From Beduinella massiliensis (GTDB lineage Bacteria > Bacillota > Clostridia > Christensenellales > Aristaeellaceae), in contig NZ_LT963430.1 in assembly GCF_900199405.1 (NCBI RefSeq), forward strand, positions 2,573,605 through 2,637,604: a stretch of 64,000 nucleotides of DNA. Reading direction: 5' to 3'. Position 1 is the first letter of the stretch. Each line of letters opens with the position of its first letter. The notes under the pieces are model-generated. The model was not told where the DNA came from. It saw only the letters and a list, made by a program, of their open reading frames with translations, and made no database searches. Of the stretch, positions 10,233 through 18,169 are shown piece after piece. A program made the position numbers and the translations under genes.

Positions 10233-11558
10233 TCAATAGTCGTATACTTTTTTGAATCGAATCATGCATCCGGCGGAGATAATCAGCGCAAGCCCTTCCG
10301 CCGCGGGAATGGAAAGCCAGATGCCATCCACCCCCAGCAGAGCGGGCAGAATCAAAACCGCCGCCACAATAAACACAAAGGTCCGCAAAAAAGAGAGGAT
10401 AGCGGATACCCTGCCGTTGGACAAGGCGGTAAAAAGCCCGGAAGCGAAGATATTGAGCCCCATAAAGAGAAATCCGGTCGCGAACAGGTACATGCCGTGA
10501 ATCGCGAGTTCATACACGCCGGTATCCGGCTTCGCGAATAACCGCACGACGGTTCCCGCCAGTGCGACGGATAAAACCGCTGCGACTGCGGAACAGGCCG
10601 CCGTAAACATCAGGCTCATGCGATAGATCTTTTTCAGCCGGCGCGTGTTCCGGGCGCCGTAGTTAAAGCTGATGAGCGGTGCCACGCCGGAGGTATAACC
10701 TAGAAAGACCGCGGTAAACAAAAACTGCGCATACAGCACGATCGTGATGGCCGCCACGCCGTCAGCCCCGATGTACCTCATCATCATGACGTTGAACAGG
10801 AACGTGGTCACCGCGACCGACAGATTAGAGACCATCTCCGAGGAACCGTTCGCACAGGCCTGCAACAGCGTCTTTACATGAAGGACGGGCCTGACGAAAT
10901 GCAGCGACGGATTGATCCTGCCCGCGAAGTAAAACAGGCCGAGGAACGCCGGAATGGCAAAACCGATTCCCGTCGCGATGGCCGCACCCTTGATGCCCAT
11001 GTCCAGGGGCACGATGAAGACATAGTCGAGCACGATATTGGCGATGCCGCCGAGGACGGTGGAGACGAGCCCCAGATTGGGTTGCCCCGCAGCCACAAAA
11101 AAATACTGAAACAGGATCTGAAGGATCGCAAACGGCGAAAACAGGCTGGTATAAAAGGCGTAGTCGTAGCAGTACGCATAAATGCTCTCATTTGCGCCGA
11201 GCGCGACGACGATCTGCTCTGTGAATACGACGCCTGTGAGGGCAATCGCCATGCCGAACGCCGCCCCGACGGCCGACAGCATGGAAAAGCTCTGCCGGGC
11301 CTCGCGCTCCTTCCCCTCGCCCATCTGCTTGGCTACGACGGCGCATCCACCGGTTGCCAGCATGATGCCCACCGCCAGTACGAGACTTATGACCGGATAG
11401 ACGATGTTGACTGCGGACAGCGCGTCCGTTCCGACAAAATTAGAGACGAAGCCGCCGTCCACCATGGTGTAAAAGGAGTTAAAGACCATCATGACGATGG
11501 TCGGCAGCGTAAATTTTACGAGAAACAAGGGGGTAATCTTTCTTTCCAGCGCGTTCAT
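10233..11558 (-). CDS. MATE family multidrug efflux transporter
   Basis: 441 residues with about 12 membrane helices and the MATE layout of two six-helix halves; the start MNALERKITPLFLVKFTLPT is typical. ATG 11558 has AGGA upstream and overlaps the marR stop as ATGA; a longer frame would run into marR. MATE pumps use H+ or Na+ gradients to export cationic drugs. Its place downstream of a MarR regulator suggests substrate-induced expression. Confidence 0.92.
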   Translation of the reverse strand: MNALERKITPLFLVKFTLPTIVMMVFNSFYTMVDGGFVSNFVGTDALSAVNIVYPVISLVLAVGIMLATGGCAVVAKQMGEGKEREARQSFSMLSAVGAAFGMAIALTGVVFTEQIVVALGANESIYAYCYDYAFYTSLFSPFAILQILFQYFFVAAGQPNLGLVSTVLGGIANIVLDYVFIVPLDMGIKGAAIATGIGFAIPAFLGLFYFAGRINPSLHFVRPVLHVKTLLQACANGSSEMVSNLSVAVTTFLFNVMMMRYIGADGVAAITIVLYAQFLFTAVFLGYTSGVAPLISFNYGARNTRRLKKIYRMSLMFTAACSAVAAVLSVALAGTVVRLFAKPDTGVYELAIHGMYLFATGFLFMGLNIFASGLFTALSNGRVSAILSFLRTFVFIVAAVLILPALLGVDGIWLSIPAAEGLALIISAGCMIRFKKVYDY

Positions 11559-12004
11559 TCCGAATTCCTCTCCGTTTGATCGTTTTCTTTTTGAAACCTT
11601 TTGTTGATCGAATCGAGCATGTCGCAAAGCAGCCTTACCTGATCCGGCGAATACGTCCGTTCGAGTTCATCCAGCGCGTCGTACAGCACCCGATCGTACG
11701 CCTTGTACTCCTCGCGCAGCGTCTCGTTGACCTTTAAATAATAGATTCTCCGGTCTCCGCTGCTTTGCCGCTTCTCCACCAGCCCCTGACGCTGCAGCTC
11801 CTTCACCTTTAACGTCACGGCCGATTTCGCAACCCGAAGCACCTGCGCGATGTAGCTGACCGTGCAGTTCTCCCTGTACGCGATGATGTCCAGATACAGA
11901 AGGCTGTTATAGGTGACGTGCTGATAGCTGTTGTAATTCGCCAGCCGCAGTTCGTTGATCACTCGATCCAGATACAGCCTGTTCATTTTTTGCTTCAGAT
12001 CCAT
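11555..12004 (-). CDS. MarR family transcriptional regulator
   Basis: 149 residues. The winged helix spans about residues 45-105, with TVSYIAQVLRVAKSAVTLKV as the HTH and SGDRRIYYL as the wing. It likely represses its own operon (marR-MATE-GNAT), from which phenolic or drug ligands would release it. The stop overlaps the MATE start by 4 nt. A near-palindromic AT-rich site lies in the promoter just upstream. Confidence 0.92.
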   Translation of the reverse strand: MDLKQKMNRLYLDRVINELRLANYNSYQHVTYNSLLYLDIIAYRENCTVSYIAQVLRVAKSAVTLKVKELQRQGLVEKRQSSGDRRIYYLKVNETLREEYKAYDRVLYDALDELERTYSPDQVRLLCDMLDSINKRFQKENDQTERNSE

Positions 12005-12025
12005 AACTTCTCCACTCGTTTAGCT

Positions 12026-12050
12026 ATTATAATTTCATTTACTTAACTAA
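12026..12050 (-). promoter_or_regulatory. marR promoter region with candidate MarR operator
   Basis: On the minus strand a TATAAT -10 (12026-12031) lies about 22 nt before the marR start. The near-palindrome TTAGTTAAGTAA (12039-12050) sits just upstream, where a bound MarR dimer would block RNA polymerase. The -35 is not clear. Confidence 0.5.
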
Positions 12051-12052
12051 TT

Positions 12053-12118
12053 TAACAAAAAGAGCGGAGGATGTCAAGCGCTTCTTCTCACATTTGCCAA
12101 GCGCTGCATCCTCCGCGT
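12053..12118 (-). terminator. Terminator of the flavoprotein gene
   Basis: On the minus strand, arms GCGGAGGATG and CATCCTCCGC, extended by AGCGCTT/AAGCGCT with a small bulge, form a 17-pair hairpin (12064-12116) that is followed by TCTTTTTG. Confidence 0.85.
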
Positions 12119-12121
12119 CAA

Positions 12122-12147
12122 AGCGGCGCCGGAATTCCGGCGCCGCT
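12122..12147. repeat. Perfect 26-bp palindrome downstream of the flavoprotein gene
   Basis: Two 11-bp GC-rich arms (AGCGGCGCCGG and its complement) flank AATT. It lies between the flavoprotein stop (12168) and the U-tract terminator at 12064-12116. It has no T run of its own, so it probably protects the mRNA 3' end or assists termination. Confidence 0.7.
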
Positions 12148-12167
12148 CATGGAGATTCTAACCTGTT

Positions 12168-13949
12168 TTACTTCGCCGCAGCTGCGGAGGCGCCCGCGAT
12201 GCGTCCGAACACCACGGTATCCGTCAGCGCGTTACCGCCCAGGCGGTTGCTGCCGTGGATGCCGCCCGTGACCTCGCCCGCCGCGTACAGGCCGGGGATC
12301 ACGTTGCCGTTCTCATCGATGACCTGCGCGTCTGTGTTGATGCGCACGCCGCCCATCGTGTGGTGCACGGTGGGAACGCGGGCCGCCGCGTAGAACGGGC
12401 CGTCGTCGATCGGGGTCTCGTAGAGCGTGCGGCCGAAAGCATCCGGTTCGCCGCTCGCCACGTGCGCGTTGAAGTCCTCTACCGCCGCGACCAGGTTCTC
12501 GGCGGGCACGCCGATCTGCGCGGCCAGTTCCTCCAGCGTCTCGCCCTTATAGGCGCGGCCCGCGGCGATCAGCTCGTTGACCGATTCATTGAAGTTGTTC
12601 TTCTCGTCGCCCGTCGGATACTTGTCGGAATCCATGATGATCCACATCCAGTTGTCCGTCTGCTCAAAAAGCGCGGCGGTCATCTCGTCGCGGCGTCCGC
12701 CCTCGTTGACGAAGCGGTTGCCCTCCTTGTTGACGAAGATGCGGGTCTCCACGTTCATCTCGATATTGCCGGACAGGCTGCCCGTCTGTGGGTCGCCGAG
12801 CGGCAGAAGCTGGATGTTGCCCATCTGTACGAAGTCTGCGCCGAGCTTCATCAGCATCTTGATGGCGTCGCCGGTCGCTCCCTCGTGGTTGGTGGACTTG
12901 ACGCTCTCGCCCAGATCCTTCCACTGGATGTTGTAGGCCTGGCGCAGCTCGACGTTCTTTGAGAAGCCGCCGGTCGCGACGATGACGCCGTTCTTCGCCT
13001 TTACGGTGACCTTGTTGCCGGTTTCGCCCGTGGCAATGACGCCGTTCACGCGGCCGTCCTCGCCCACGGTGATTTCTTCCGCCCGGGTATTCAGCATGAC
13101 GTCCACGCCGTCATGGCTGTCGATGTACTTCATGTAGGTATCGAAAAAGCCGGTACCCACGGGCATCACGGGCTTATGCGCGCGCGGCCACATGCCGCCG
13201 GTGACGGTGAACGTGGAACCCTCGATGAATTCCATCCCAAGGCCCTTGAGCCATTCCACGCCGTCCCAGGCATTGGCGACCAACGTATGCACGAGCTCCG
13301 GATCGCCCTGATAGTCGCCGCCGGAGAGCGTCTGCTCATAGTGCCACTCGACGGAGTCGTTGTTGGCGATCGCCGTCTCGCTGCGGTCGTCCACCGCGTT
13401 CAGCGCGCCGCCCGCGAGGATCGTGTTGCCGCCGACCTTCGGCATCTTCTCCAGCACGATGACGGTCTTGCCCGCCTCGTTCGCGGTGACCGCGGCCGCA
13501 AGACCTGCGCCACCCGCGCCGATGATCACGACGTCCGCCTCGAGCTCCACGTCCGCGGCCTGCTCGACGACCACTTCCTTCTTGACCATCAGCGCGTCGA
13601 TGTCGGCGCCCGCGGCCGTCAGCGCGGCGGTCGCAGCCTCCAGGATTGCGTTGGAGGTCATGGTGGCGCCCGCCACCGCGTCTACCGCCAGGCTCTGCTG
13701 GGCCACGATCTCGGACGGAATGCCGCTGACCGCTGCATCGCAGATGCCGGGGGTGTCGTTATGGGAGACGACCTGCACGTCCGCAATCGTTCCATCCTCG
13801 CCGACCGTCACGGCCACCTTCAGCTCGCCGCCGATCTGGCTGACGCCGGTGCCCTCATAGGTGCCTTCCTTGGCTTCCGCGATCGCGACAGCGCCAAACA
13901 TCGTCAGCAACATCGCAAGCGCAATCAGCACGCTCAGGAATTTCTTCAT
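12168..13949 (-). CDS. Exported FMN/FAD reductase (fumarate/urocanate reductase-like)
   Basis: 593 residues. A signal peptide (cut near AIAEA-KEG) leads to an FMN-binding domain (about 28-110) with the ApbE-type flavinylation motif DAVAGATMTS (T96 the likely FMN acceptor), then a flavoprotein reductase domain starting with the FAD motif VVIIGAGGAGLAAAV (about 140). GGRRDEMT and the final GLYAAGEVTGGIHG segment are typical of the fumarate/urocanate/methacrylate reductase superfamily. The electron acceptor cannot be decided. It is likely extracytoplasmic; ApbE is not in the window. ATG 13949 follows GGAGGA. It is controlled by a MerR-type promoter at 13995-14025. Confidence 0.88.
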   Translation of the reverse strand: MKKFLSVLIALAMLLTMFGAVAIAEAKEGTYEGTGVSQIGGELKVAVTVGEDGTIADVQVVSHNDTPGICDAAVSGIPSEIVAQQSLAVDAVAGATMTSNAILEAATAALTAAGADIDALMVKKEVVVEQAADVELEADVVIIGAGGAGLAAAVTANEAGKTVIVLEKMPKVGGNTILAGGALNAVDDRSETAIANNDSVEWHYEQTLSGGDYQGDPELVHTLVANAWDGVEWLKGLGMEFIEGSTFTVTGGMWPRAHKPVMPVGTGFFDTYMKYIDSHDGVDVMLNTRAEEITVGEDGRVNGVIATGETGNKVTVKAKNGVIVATGGFSKNVELRQAYNIQWKDLGESVKSTNHEGATGDAIKMLMKLGADFVQMGNIQLLPLGDPQTGSLSGNIEMNVETRIFVNKEGNRFVNEGGRRDEMTAALFEQTDNWMWIIMDSDKYPTGDEKNNFNESVNELIAAGRAYKGETLEELAAQIGVPAENLVAAVEDFNAHVASGEPDAFGRTLYETPIDDGPFYAAARVPTVHHTMGGVRINTDAQVIDENGNVIPGLYAAGEVTGGIHGSNRLGGNALTDTVVFGRIAGASAAAAK

Positions 13950-13994
13950 GTTCTTCCTCCTTCTTGACAACGGATTGTCAATGATGATGACCCT

Positions 13995-14025
13995 ATTCTA
14001 GCACCTATAGCAGCTATTGTTTCAA
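13995..14025 (-). promoter_or_regulatory. MerR-type promoter and operator of the flavoprotein gene
   Basis: Minus strand: -35 TTGAAA (14020-14025), a 19-bp spacer and -10 TAGAAT (13995-14000). The spacer holds the perfect dyad ATAGC-A-GCTAT (14007-14017). An over-long spacer with the operator inside it is the hallmark of MerR-activated promoters. A nearly identical site lies in front of the adjacent merR gene. Confidence 0.82.
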
Positions 14026-14044
14026 GCCCTATTTTCCATTTTTT

Positions 14045-14839
14045 TTAGTTAAAGGGAACCCATAGCTCCACATAGGTTTCCCGGATGCCATGGCTGCAGT
14101 CCACCACCACGATGTAGCCCCAGGCCGTACCTGTTCGCTTGAAGCCGTGTTCCTTCATATAGGAGAGGACGCCTTCGAATGCCTGTGCGGGCTGCCTGTA
14201 CAGGTCGTCGCAGCGGACGATCGTGTGCAGGGCGATCTGCTCCGGCAACTCGCGCACGACCGGCGGCTCGGCTCCGATACCGAGACCTGCCGCCCGCTCC
14301 TTCATGAGGACGTAGCCAAAGCACGCGCGTTCCCCGGCCTCGTCCAGCGTCACCGCCAGCCGTGTCGCCGGCATGTTCTCCAGCCATTCTTGCGTGCGCT
14401 CCTGCTCGCGCTTGTCGTGCGTCATCAGCCCATCCGGCTCGTGCTGCAGCAGCAATACCTCCGGTGAAGAGCGCACGTTAAAGCGCCCGAGCTGACCCGA
14501 GATGCTGCGGACCGCCTGTTCAAACTCGCCGATGTCCTCGCAAAGCGCACGGTAGTGCGCGGCCATGCGCGCCGCGTCTTCGCGCCTATGGGCGAGTCGG
14601 TCGGCGATGTCCTCTATCGGGTCGCCCGCGCGCGAAAACTGACGGGCGATCTGCTTGAGCGGAACGCCCATAGAACGGTATTTTTTATAGGACATCAGCC
14701 GGATGATGTCCTCCGTGGAGTAGTAACGCCGCCCGTTCTCTTCCTTGGGTGTCTCGATGACGCTTTCGCGCTCAAAGTAGTGCAGAGCGCCCGGCGTGAG
14801 CCCGAGGATGCGCGAGACGTCCCCGATGTAATAGCGCAT
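14045..14839 (-). CDS. MerR family regulator with GyrI-like effector domain
   Basis: 264 residues. The N-terminal MerR winged helix (1-70; YYIGDVSRILGLTPGALHYFE) is followed by a coiled coil (about 75-115) and a C-terminal GyrI/BmrR-like ligand domain (about 120-264) ending WGYIVVVDC...VELWVPF. Such proteins sense small hydrophobic ligands and activate promoters with long spacers. The flavoprotein gene downstream has exactly such a promoter, so it is the likely target. The merR start has no good Shine-Dalgarno and lies only 11 nt after its -10, which suggests a leaderless or near-leaderless mRNA. Confidence 0.9.
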   Translation of the reverse strand: MRYYIGDVSRILGLTPGALHYFERESVIETPKEENGRRYYSTEDIIRLMSYKKYRSMGVPLKQIARQFSRAGDPIEDIADRLAHRREDAARMAAHYRALCEDIGEFEQAVRSISGQLGRFNVRSSPEVLLLQHEPDGLMTHDKREQERTQEWLENMPATRLAVTLDEAGERACFGYVLMKERAAGLGIGAEPPVVRELPEQIALHTIVRCDDLYRQPAQAFEGVLSYMKEHGFKRTGTAWGYIVVVDCSHGIRETYVELWVPFN

Positions 14840-14850
14840 GTTATCACCAA

Positions 14851-14880
14851 CCTATAGCAACTATGGGATTTTATTCACAA
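14851..14880 (-). promoter_or_regulatory. merR promoter with second copy of the operator
   Basis: Minus strand: candidate -35 TTGTGA (14875-14880), 18-bp spacer, -10 TATAGG (14851-14856). The 11-bp site ATAGCAACTAT (14854-14864) matches the flavoprotein operator at 10 of 11 positions and shares the flanking CCT. Here it overlaps the -10, a position suited to autorepression. Confidence 0.65.
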
Positions 14881-14961
14881 ACTTCGCCGTACTTCGACCA
14901 AATCCTTCTTTTTATACGGCGAATGCGGCGAGGCCATTTCGCCCCGCCGCAATGTGTTCGC

Positions 14962-15792
14962 CTATTTCTTGAATTGCACGTCCGCCGTACCGTCCGGACA
15001 GACGAGGATCAGGCGGTTGGGCGATTCGATACCGCCGTGAACCATCGTCTCCGTCTGTTCTTTGGCGTCGACATTCAGATACCAGCTCGCGGGGTCGCCG
15101 CCGAGCACGGCACGGACGCTGCTGTCGTAGACGTACCAGTTGTGCTCACCCGCGCCCAGCTCCTCCGCATATACGCCTTCCAGCTCCTTTTCCTTGTCCC
15201 CATAAACGTACAGCGTGCTGAAGGCGACGTCACACCGATCCAAGCCGATGAAGCATTGGGTCAGGTTGCCGACCAACCGGTCCGTCTTCACCTCGTGGAG
15301 CCAAACCTGTGCCTTCCGGTTCATAATATCGATGTTCTGCGCTTCGATTTGATCCATCTCGATGGCTCCGTACGTCCGAATACGCACGTCCTCCAGCGCT
15401 TCCGGCACGGTGATGCAGACCTCCGGGGATTTTACGCGCCAGCCTGCAAGGTTGATCTGCATTTTCCCCTTCCCCGGCGCCTGCCGAATGCGCAGCGTCC
15501 CTTCGTCCTGCGTGATGTCGAAGACCGTGTCCAAGGTTTCGGATACCGAAAGCTTCCATTCCGTACCCTGCGCGACCTGTACGACGGCAATTTGATCCGG
15601 CGATCCTTCCAGCATGATTTCCAGAGAGCGGAAGGGCTCGACCGGGATATCCCGAACCATATCCCCTATGACATGTACGCCGTCTCCGTCGATCGTAAGC
15701 GTGCGCTCAGCGCCGAACTTCATCCCCGTGACCAGCAGCGCCACGCCCAGCAAAAACGCGGCCAGACAGGCCCACAAAGCCTTCTTTTTCAT
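14962..15792 (-). CDS. DUF4097-like membrane-anchored protein
   Basis: 276 residues: a short cytoplasmic tail, one N-terminal membrane helix (ALWACLAAFLLGVALLVTGM) and an external beta-helix-like body with repeated short strands (DVRIRTYGAIEMDQI...QNIDIMNRKAQVWL), the pattern of DUF4097 (putative adhesin). It overlaps the DUF1700 gene by 4 nt (ATGA) and is the third gene of a PadR-DUF1700-DUF4097 operon, a common Firmicutes arrangement linked to envelope stress. A GTG four codons upstream is an alternative start. Molecular function unknown. Confidence 0.82.
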   Translation of the reverse strand: MKKKALWACLAAFLLGVALLVTGMKFGAERTLTIDGDGVHVIGDMVRDIPVEPFRSLEIMLEGSPDQIAVVQVAQGTEWKLSVSETLDTVFDITQDEGTLRIRQAPGKGKMQINLAGWRVKSPEVCITVPEALEDVRIRTYGAIEMDQIEAQNIDIMNRKAQVWLHEVKTDRLVGNLTQCFIGLDRCDVAFSTLYVYGDKEKELEGVYAEELGAGEHNWYVYDSSVRAVLGGDPASWYLNVDAKEQTETMVHGGIESPNRLILVCPDGTADVQFKK

Positions 15793-16409
15793 CTTCTCGC
15801 CCACCTTTCCATGACCTTGCGCCTCATCGCCTTAAGTCCCCGCCCAATCCGCTCGAACGCATGCAGACAGGCGTGCCACGGGCGGGAGATGAGGGGCAGA
15901 TACGCCAGCATGCCCGCCGTACCGCCCGCCGCCAGCACCAACCCCACGCCGATAAAAAACGCTGCAGTCGGGATGTGCTGCGCGAAAACCGCCGCGCCGC
16001 AGATCACGCAGAGCACCCCGCCGAGCATCAGCACCGCCAAAAGCAGCACGCCGCATCCCAGCGCAAGCATAAACGTGAACACCGCGCAAAGCGCAACCAT
16101 GGCGGCGGCCACCACGAGCAGGATGCCCGCCGCCAGCAGGCTCAGCCACAGCGGAGAACCGAGAATTGTCAGCGTCCACAGCGCGACGCGCCGTCCTGAC
16201 GATTCCTCCCTGGGAACGCCCGCTTCCCGCAAAATCCGAGCTGCCAGCTCTCGCGGCGAACCAAGCCGCTCCGCCACCTCCTGCCAATCTTCCGCGCTCG
16301 CATCCTCGATGTACTCCGTCCAATATTCCATTGCGCTCAGGCGTTCCCGCCGCCCGAGCGGCTGCAGACGTACCTCCAGCTCGTTCAGGTACTGATCCTT
16401 ATTCAACAT
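15789..16409 (-). CDS. DUF1700 (HAAS-domain) membrane protein
   Basis: 206 residues. The N-terminal helical HAAS domain (about 1-65; LNELEVRLQPLGRRERLSAM...YIEDA) is followed by four or five membrane helices rich in Ala, Val and Leu, and a basic C-terminal tail. The start at 16409 (GGAGGGG upstream) overlaps the end of padR by 11 nt. In related operons these proteins pair with PadR regulators and DUF4097 proteins; the biochemical role is not known. Confidence 0.85.
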   Translation of the reverse strand: MLNKDQYLNELEVRLQPLGRRERLSAMEYWTEYIEDASAEDWQEVAERLGSPRELAARILREAGVPREESSGRRVALWTLTILGSPLWLSLLAAGILLVVAAAMVALCAVFTFMLALGCGVLLLAVLMLGGVLCVICGAAVFAQHIPTAAFFIGVGLVLAAGGTAGMLAYLPLISRPWHACLHAFERIGRGLKAMRRKVMERWARR

Positions 16410-16719
16410 CCTCGCTCCCCTCCAACAATGCATCGATGTGCTCCTTAAAACGCTCCCATTCGGCTCTCGCCTGCAAAAGTCTCTCCCTTCCCTGGGGGGT
16501 TATCGCATAGTAACGGCGATTGCGGCCCTGATAGGGCCGATCGTACGTGGAAAGACACCCTTCCTTTTGCAGCCTCCGGAGAACTGGATACAGCGTAGAT
16601 TCGGAAATTTCCGCGACGCTTTGCACATTCTGTGTCAGCGCGTAGCCGTACAGGTCCTGATGCTTAAGCATCGCCAGCACACAGGCATCCAGCAGACCGG
16701 CGCTCAACGGAATCGCCAT
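16399..16719 (-). CDS. PadR family transcriptional regulator
   Basis: 106 residues, a single PadR winged helix: LLDACVLAMLKHQDLYGYAL, then ISESTLYPVLRRLQKEG (recognition helix) and the YYAITPQGRERL wing. ATG 16719 has GGAGGG upstream. It heads the operon with the DUF1700 and DUF4097 genes and probably represses it through the long palindrome at 16762-16788. Confidence 0.93.
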   Translation of the reverse strand: MAIPLSAGLLDACVLAMLKHQDLYGYALTQNVQSVAEISESTLYPVLRRLQKEGCLSTYDRPYQGRNRRYYAITPQGRERLLQARAEWERFKEHIDALLEGSEDVE

Positions 16720-16749
16720 CGGATCCCTCCAATCTTTTTTCTTTTCAAT

Positions 16750-16788
16750 ATTATAATCCGTATAATATAGTCTTGTCAACTATATTAT
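16750..16788 (-). promoter_or_regulatory. PadR operon promoter with perfect operator
   Basis: Minus strand: -35 TTGACA (16774-16779), 18-bp spacer, -10 TATAAT (16750-16755). A perfect inverted repeat with 10-bp arms (ATAATATAGT and ACTATATTAT) and a 7-bp centre covers 16762-16788 and overlaps the -35, as expected for a repressor site. Confidence 0.85.
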
Positions 16789-16882
16789 CTGATTTTCTTC
16801 AGAACCTCCATTCAAGAAAAAAGAACGCAAAAAACGCCGCAAAGGCATGAAGTGACCCCCAAAAGTTAGACAAATAGTTTAA

Positions 16883-17725
16883 TTAAGCAGCCGCAAGGGC
16901 TTGCTGTCTGTGCATCGCAGGTGGCAAGCCCATTGTCTTTGCCTTGCGACGACGGTTGTTGTAGTAATCAAGATAGTCAGTCAGTTCATTCTTAAAATGT
17001 TCCATGGAATGAAACGTCTGCAAATACAGCAGCTCACTCTTGAGCAGGCCAAAGAAGCTTTCAATCACCGCGTTGTCCAAACAGTTGCCTTTGCGACTCA
17101 TGCTCTGATAAATTCCTTTTTCTTTGAGCATTCTTTGGTACTGCTTGTGCTGATACTGCCAGCCTTGGTCGGAATGTAGGATAAGATTTGTTCCATCCGG
17201 AATTTTTGCAAAGGCATTGTTCAGCATAGTTGTCACCATAGACAGCGCTGGCCTGTCCGAAATGGTGTAGCTGACGATATCCCGGCTGCACAGGTCGAGG
17301 ATTGGCGACAGGTAGAGTTTTTGCCCCAAGAGACTGAACTCTGTGACATCGGTCACCCACTTTTGATTCGGCTTCTCTGCTTCAAATTTGCGCTCCAGCA
17401 GATTTGGAGCGATTTTGCCAATTTCTCCTTTGTAGGAATGATATTTTTTCATCCGGACGCGGCAAACGAGTTTCAGGTCACGCATCAGTCGCTGTACCGT
17501 CTTGTGGTTGAGGACAAAACCTTTGTCACGCAATTCGTCTGTGATACGGCGGTAGCCGTAGCGACCTCTGTGCTCATGATAGATGGCCGATATCAACTCT
17601 TTTTCCAATTCGTATTTGTCTGGCGCGGCCTGTCGCTTTATGTGGTAATAGTAAGTGGCACGCGGGAGTTGAGCGATGGAAAGGAGCAGATCCAGCCGAA
17701 AATCTTGCCTCAGTTTTTGAATCAC
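16883..17725 (-). CDS. IS3-family transposase OrfB (DDE integrase domain)
   Basis: 280 residues with an HTH_21-type N-terminal region and an rve integrase core. The catalytic DDE residues are in WVTDVTEF, LHSDQGWQY and DNAVIESFFG, so the enzyme looks intact. It begins with GTG in the -1 frame relative to orfA and overlaps its stop (GTGA). A run of six A precedes the overlap (CACAAAAAACAC), so an OrfAB fusion by -1 slippage is possible. Confidence 0.93.
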   Translation of the reverse strand: MIQKLRQDFRLDLLLSIAQLPRATYYYHIKRQAAPDKYELEKELISAIYHEHRGRYGYRRITDELRDKGFVLNHKTVQRLMRDLKLVCRVRMKKYHSYKGEIGKIAPNLLERKFEAEKPNQKWVTDVTEFSLLGQKLYLSPILDLCSRDIVSYTISDRPALSMVTTMLNNAFAKIPDGTNLILHSDQGWQYQHKQYQRMLKEKGIYQSMSRKGNCLDNAVIESFFGLLKSELLYLQTFHSMEHFKNELTDYLDYYNNRRRKAKTMGLPPAMHRQQALAAA

Positions 17726-18072
17726 CAGTGTTTTTTGTGCTGGCGTCGCTCGTCTTCCAAAACCAAGGCTTGCAAGTTTTTTAGGTACGCATTCTCCGCT
17801 CGTAGCCGCTGCACTTCTGCAAGCAAGTCTTCTTCTGTTTTTTCAGGTAGCCTTGGTGGGCGTCCCTTACTCCCGCGTCCACGACGCTCCACGCAAAAGC
17901 CTTCCGGACCTTCTGTTAGGTAAATACGCTCCCACGCCGCGACCCGCTTGTCGTCTCCAACCTCGAATTGTCGCGCTGCTTCCTTGTAACTCAACCTTTC
18001 CTGTTGCATTGTTTCTACCACTATCGTCTTAAACTCTGGCGTGTATCGCTTGTTTGGTTTCCCTTTGGGCAT
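17722..18072 (-). CDS. IS3-family transposase OrfA (HTH)
   Basis: 116 residues from the ATG at 18072 (MPKGKPNKRYTPEFK). A helix-turn-helix of the IS3/IS911 OrfA type binds the element ends (YKEAARQFEVGDDKRVAAWE), followed by a leucine-zipper-like coiled coil (LLAEVQRLRAENAYLKNL). It pairs with OrfB to form the active transposase. Confidence 0.92.
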   Translation of the reverse strand: MPKGKPNKRYTPEFKTIVVETMQQERLSYKEAARQFEVGDDKRVAAWERIYLTEGPEGFCVERRGRGSKGRPPRLPEKTEEDLLAEVQRLRAENAYLKNLQALVLEDERRQHKKHW

Positions 18073-18169
18073 AAAAAGCACCCCCAACGTTTTCAGTATA
18101 CCATACTGTCTAACATTGGGGGTGCAGTTCAGCATTGCCTTTGCAGCGTTCTTCTCTTGCGTCCGATGC

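Larger units (their letters stand above)
16848..18131. mobile_element. IS3-family (IS150-like) insertion sequence
   Basis: A complete 1284-bp element. Terminal repeats 16848-16872 and 18107-18131 match at 20 of 25 positions (both start TGAA and share CCCC and GTTAGACA). A 3-bp target duplication GCA flanks it (16845-16847 and 18132-18134). It carries overlapping orfA and orfB on the minus strand, both intact. Joining the flanks restores a terminator hairpin, so the element sits in the loop of the terminator that served the gene at 18170-18709. Confidence 0.93.
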
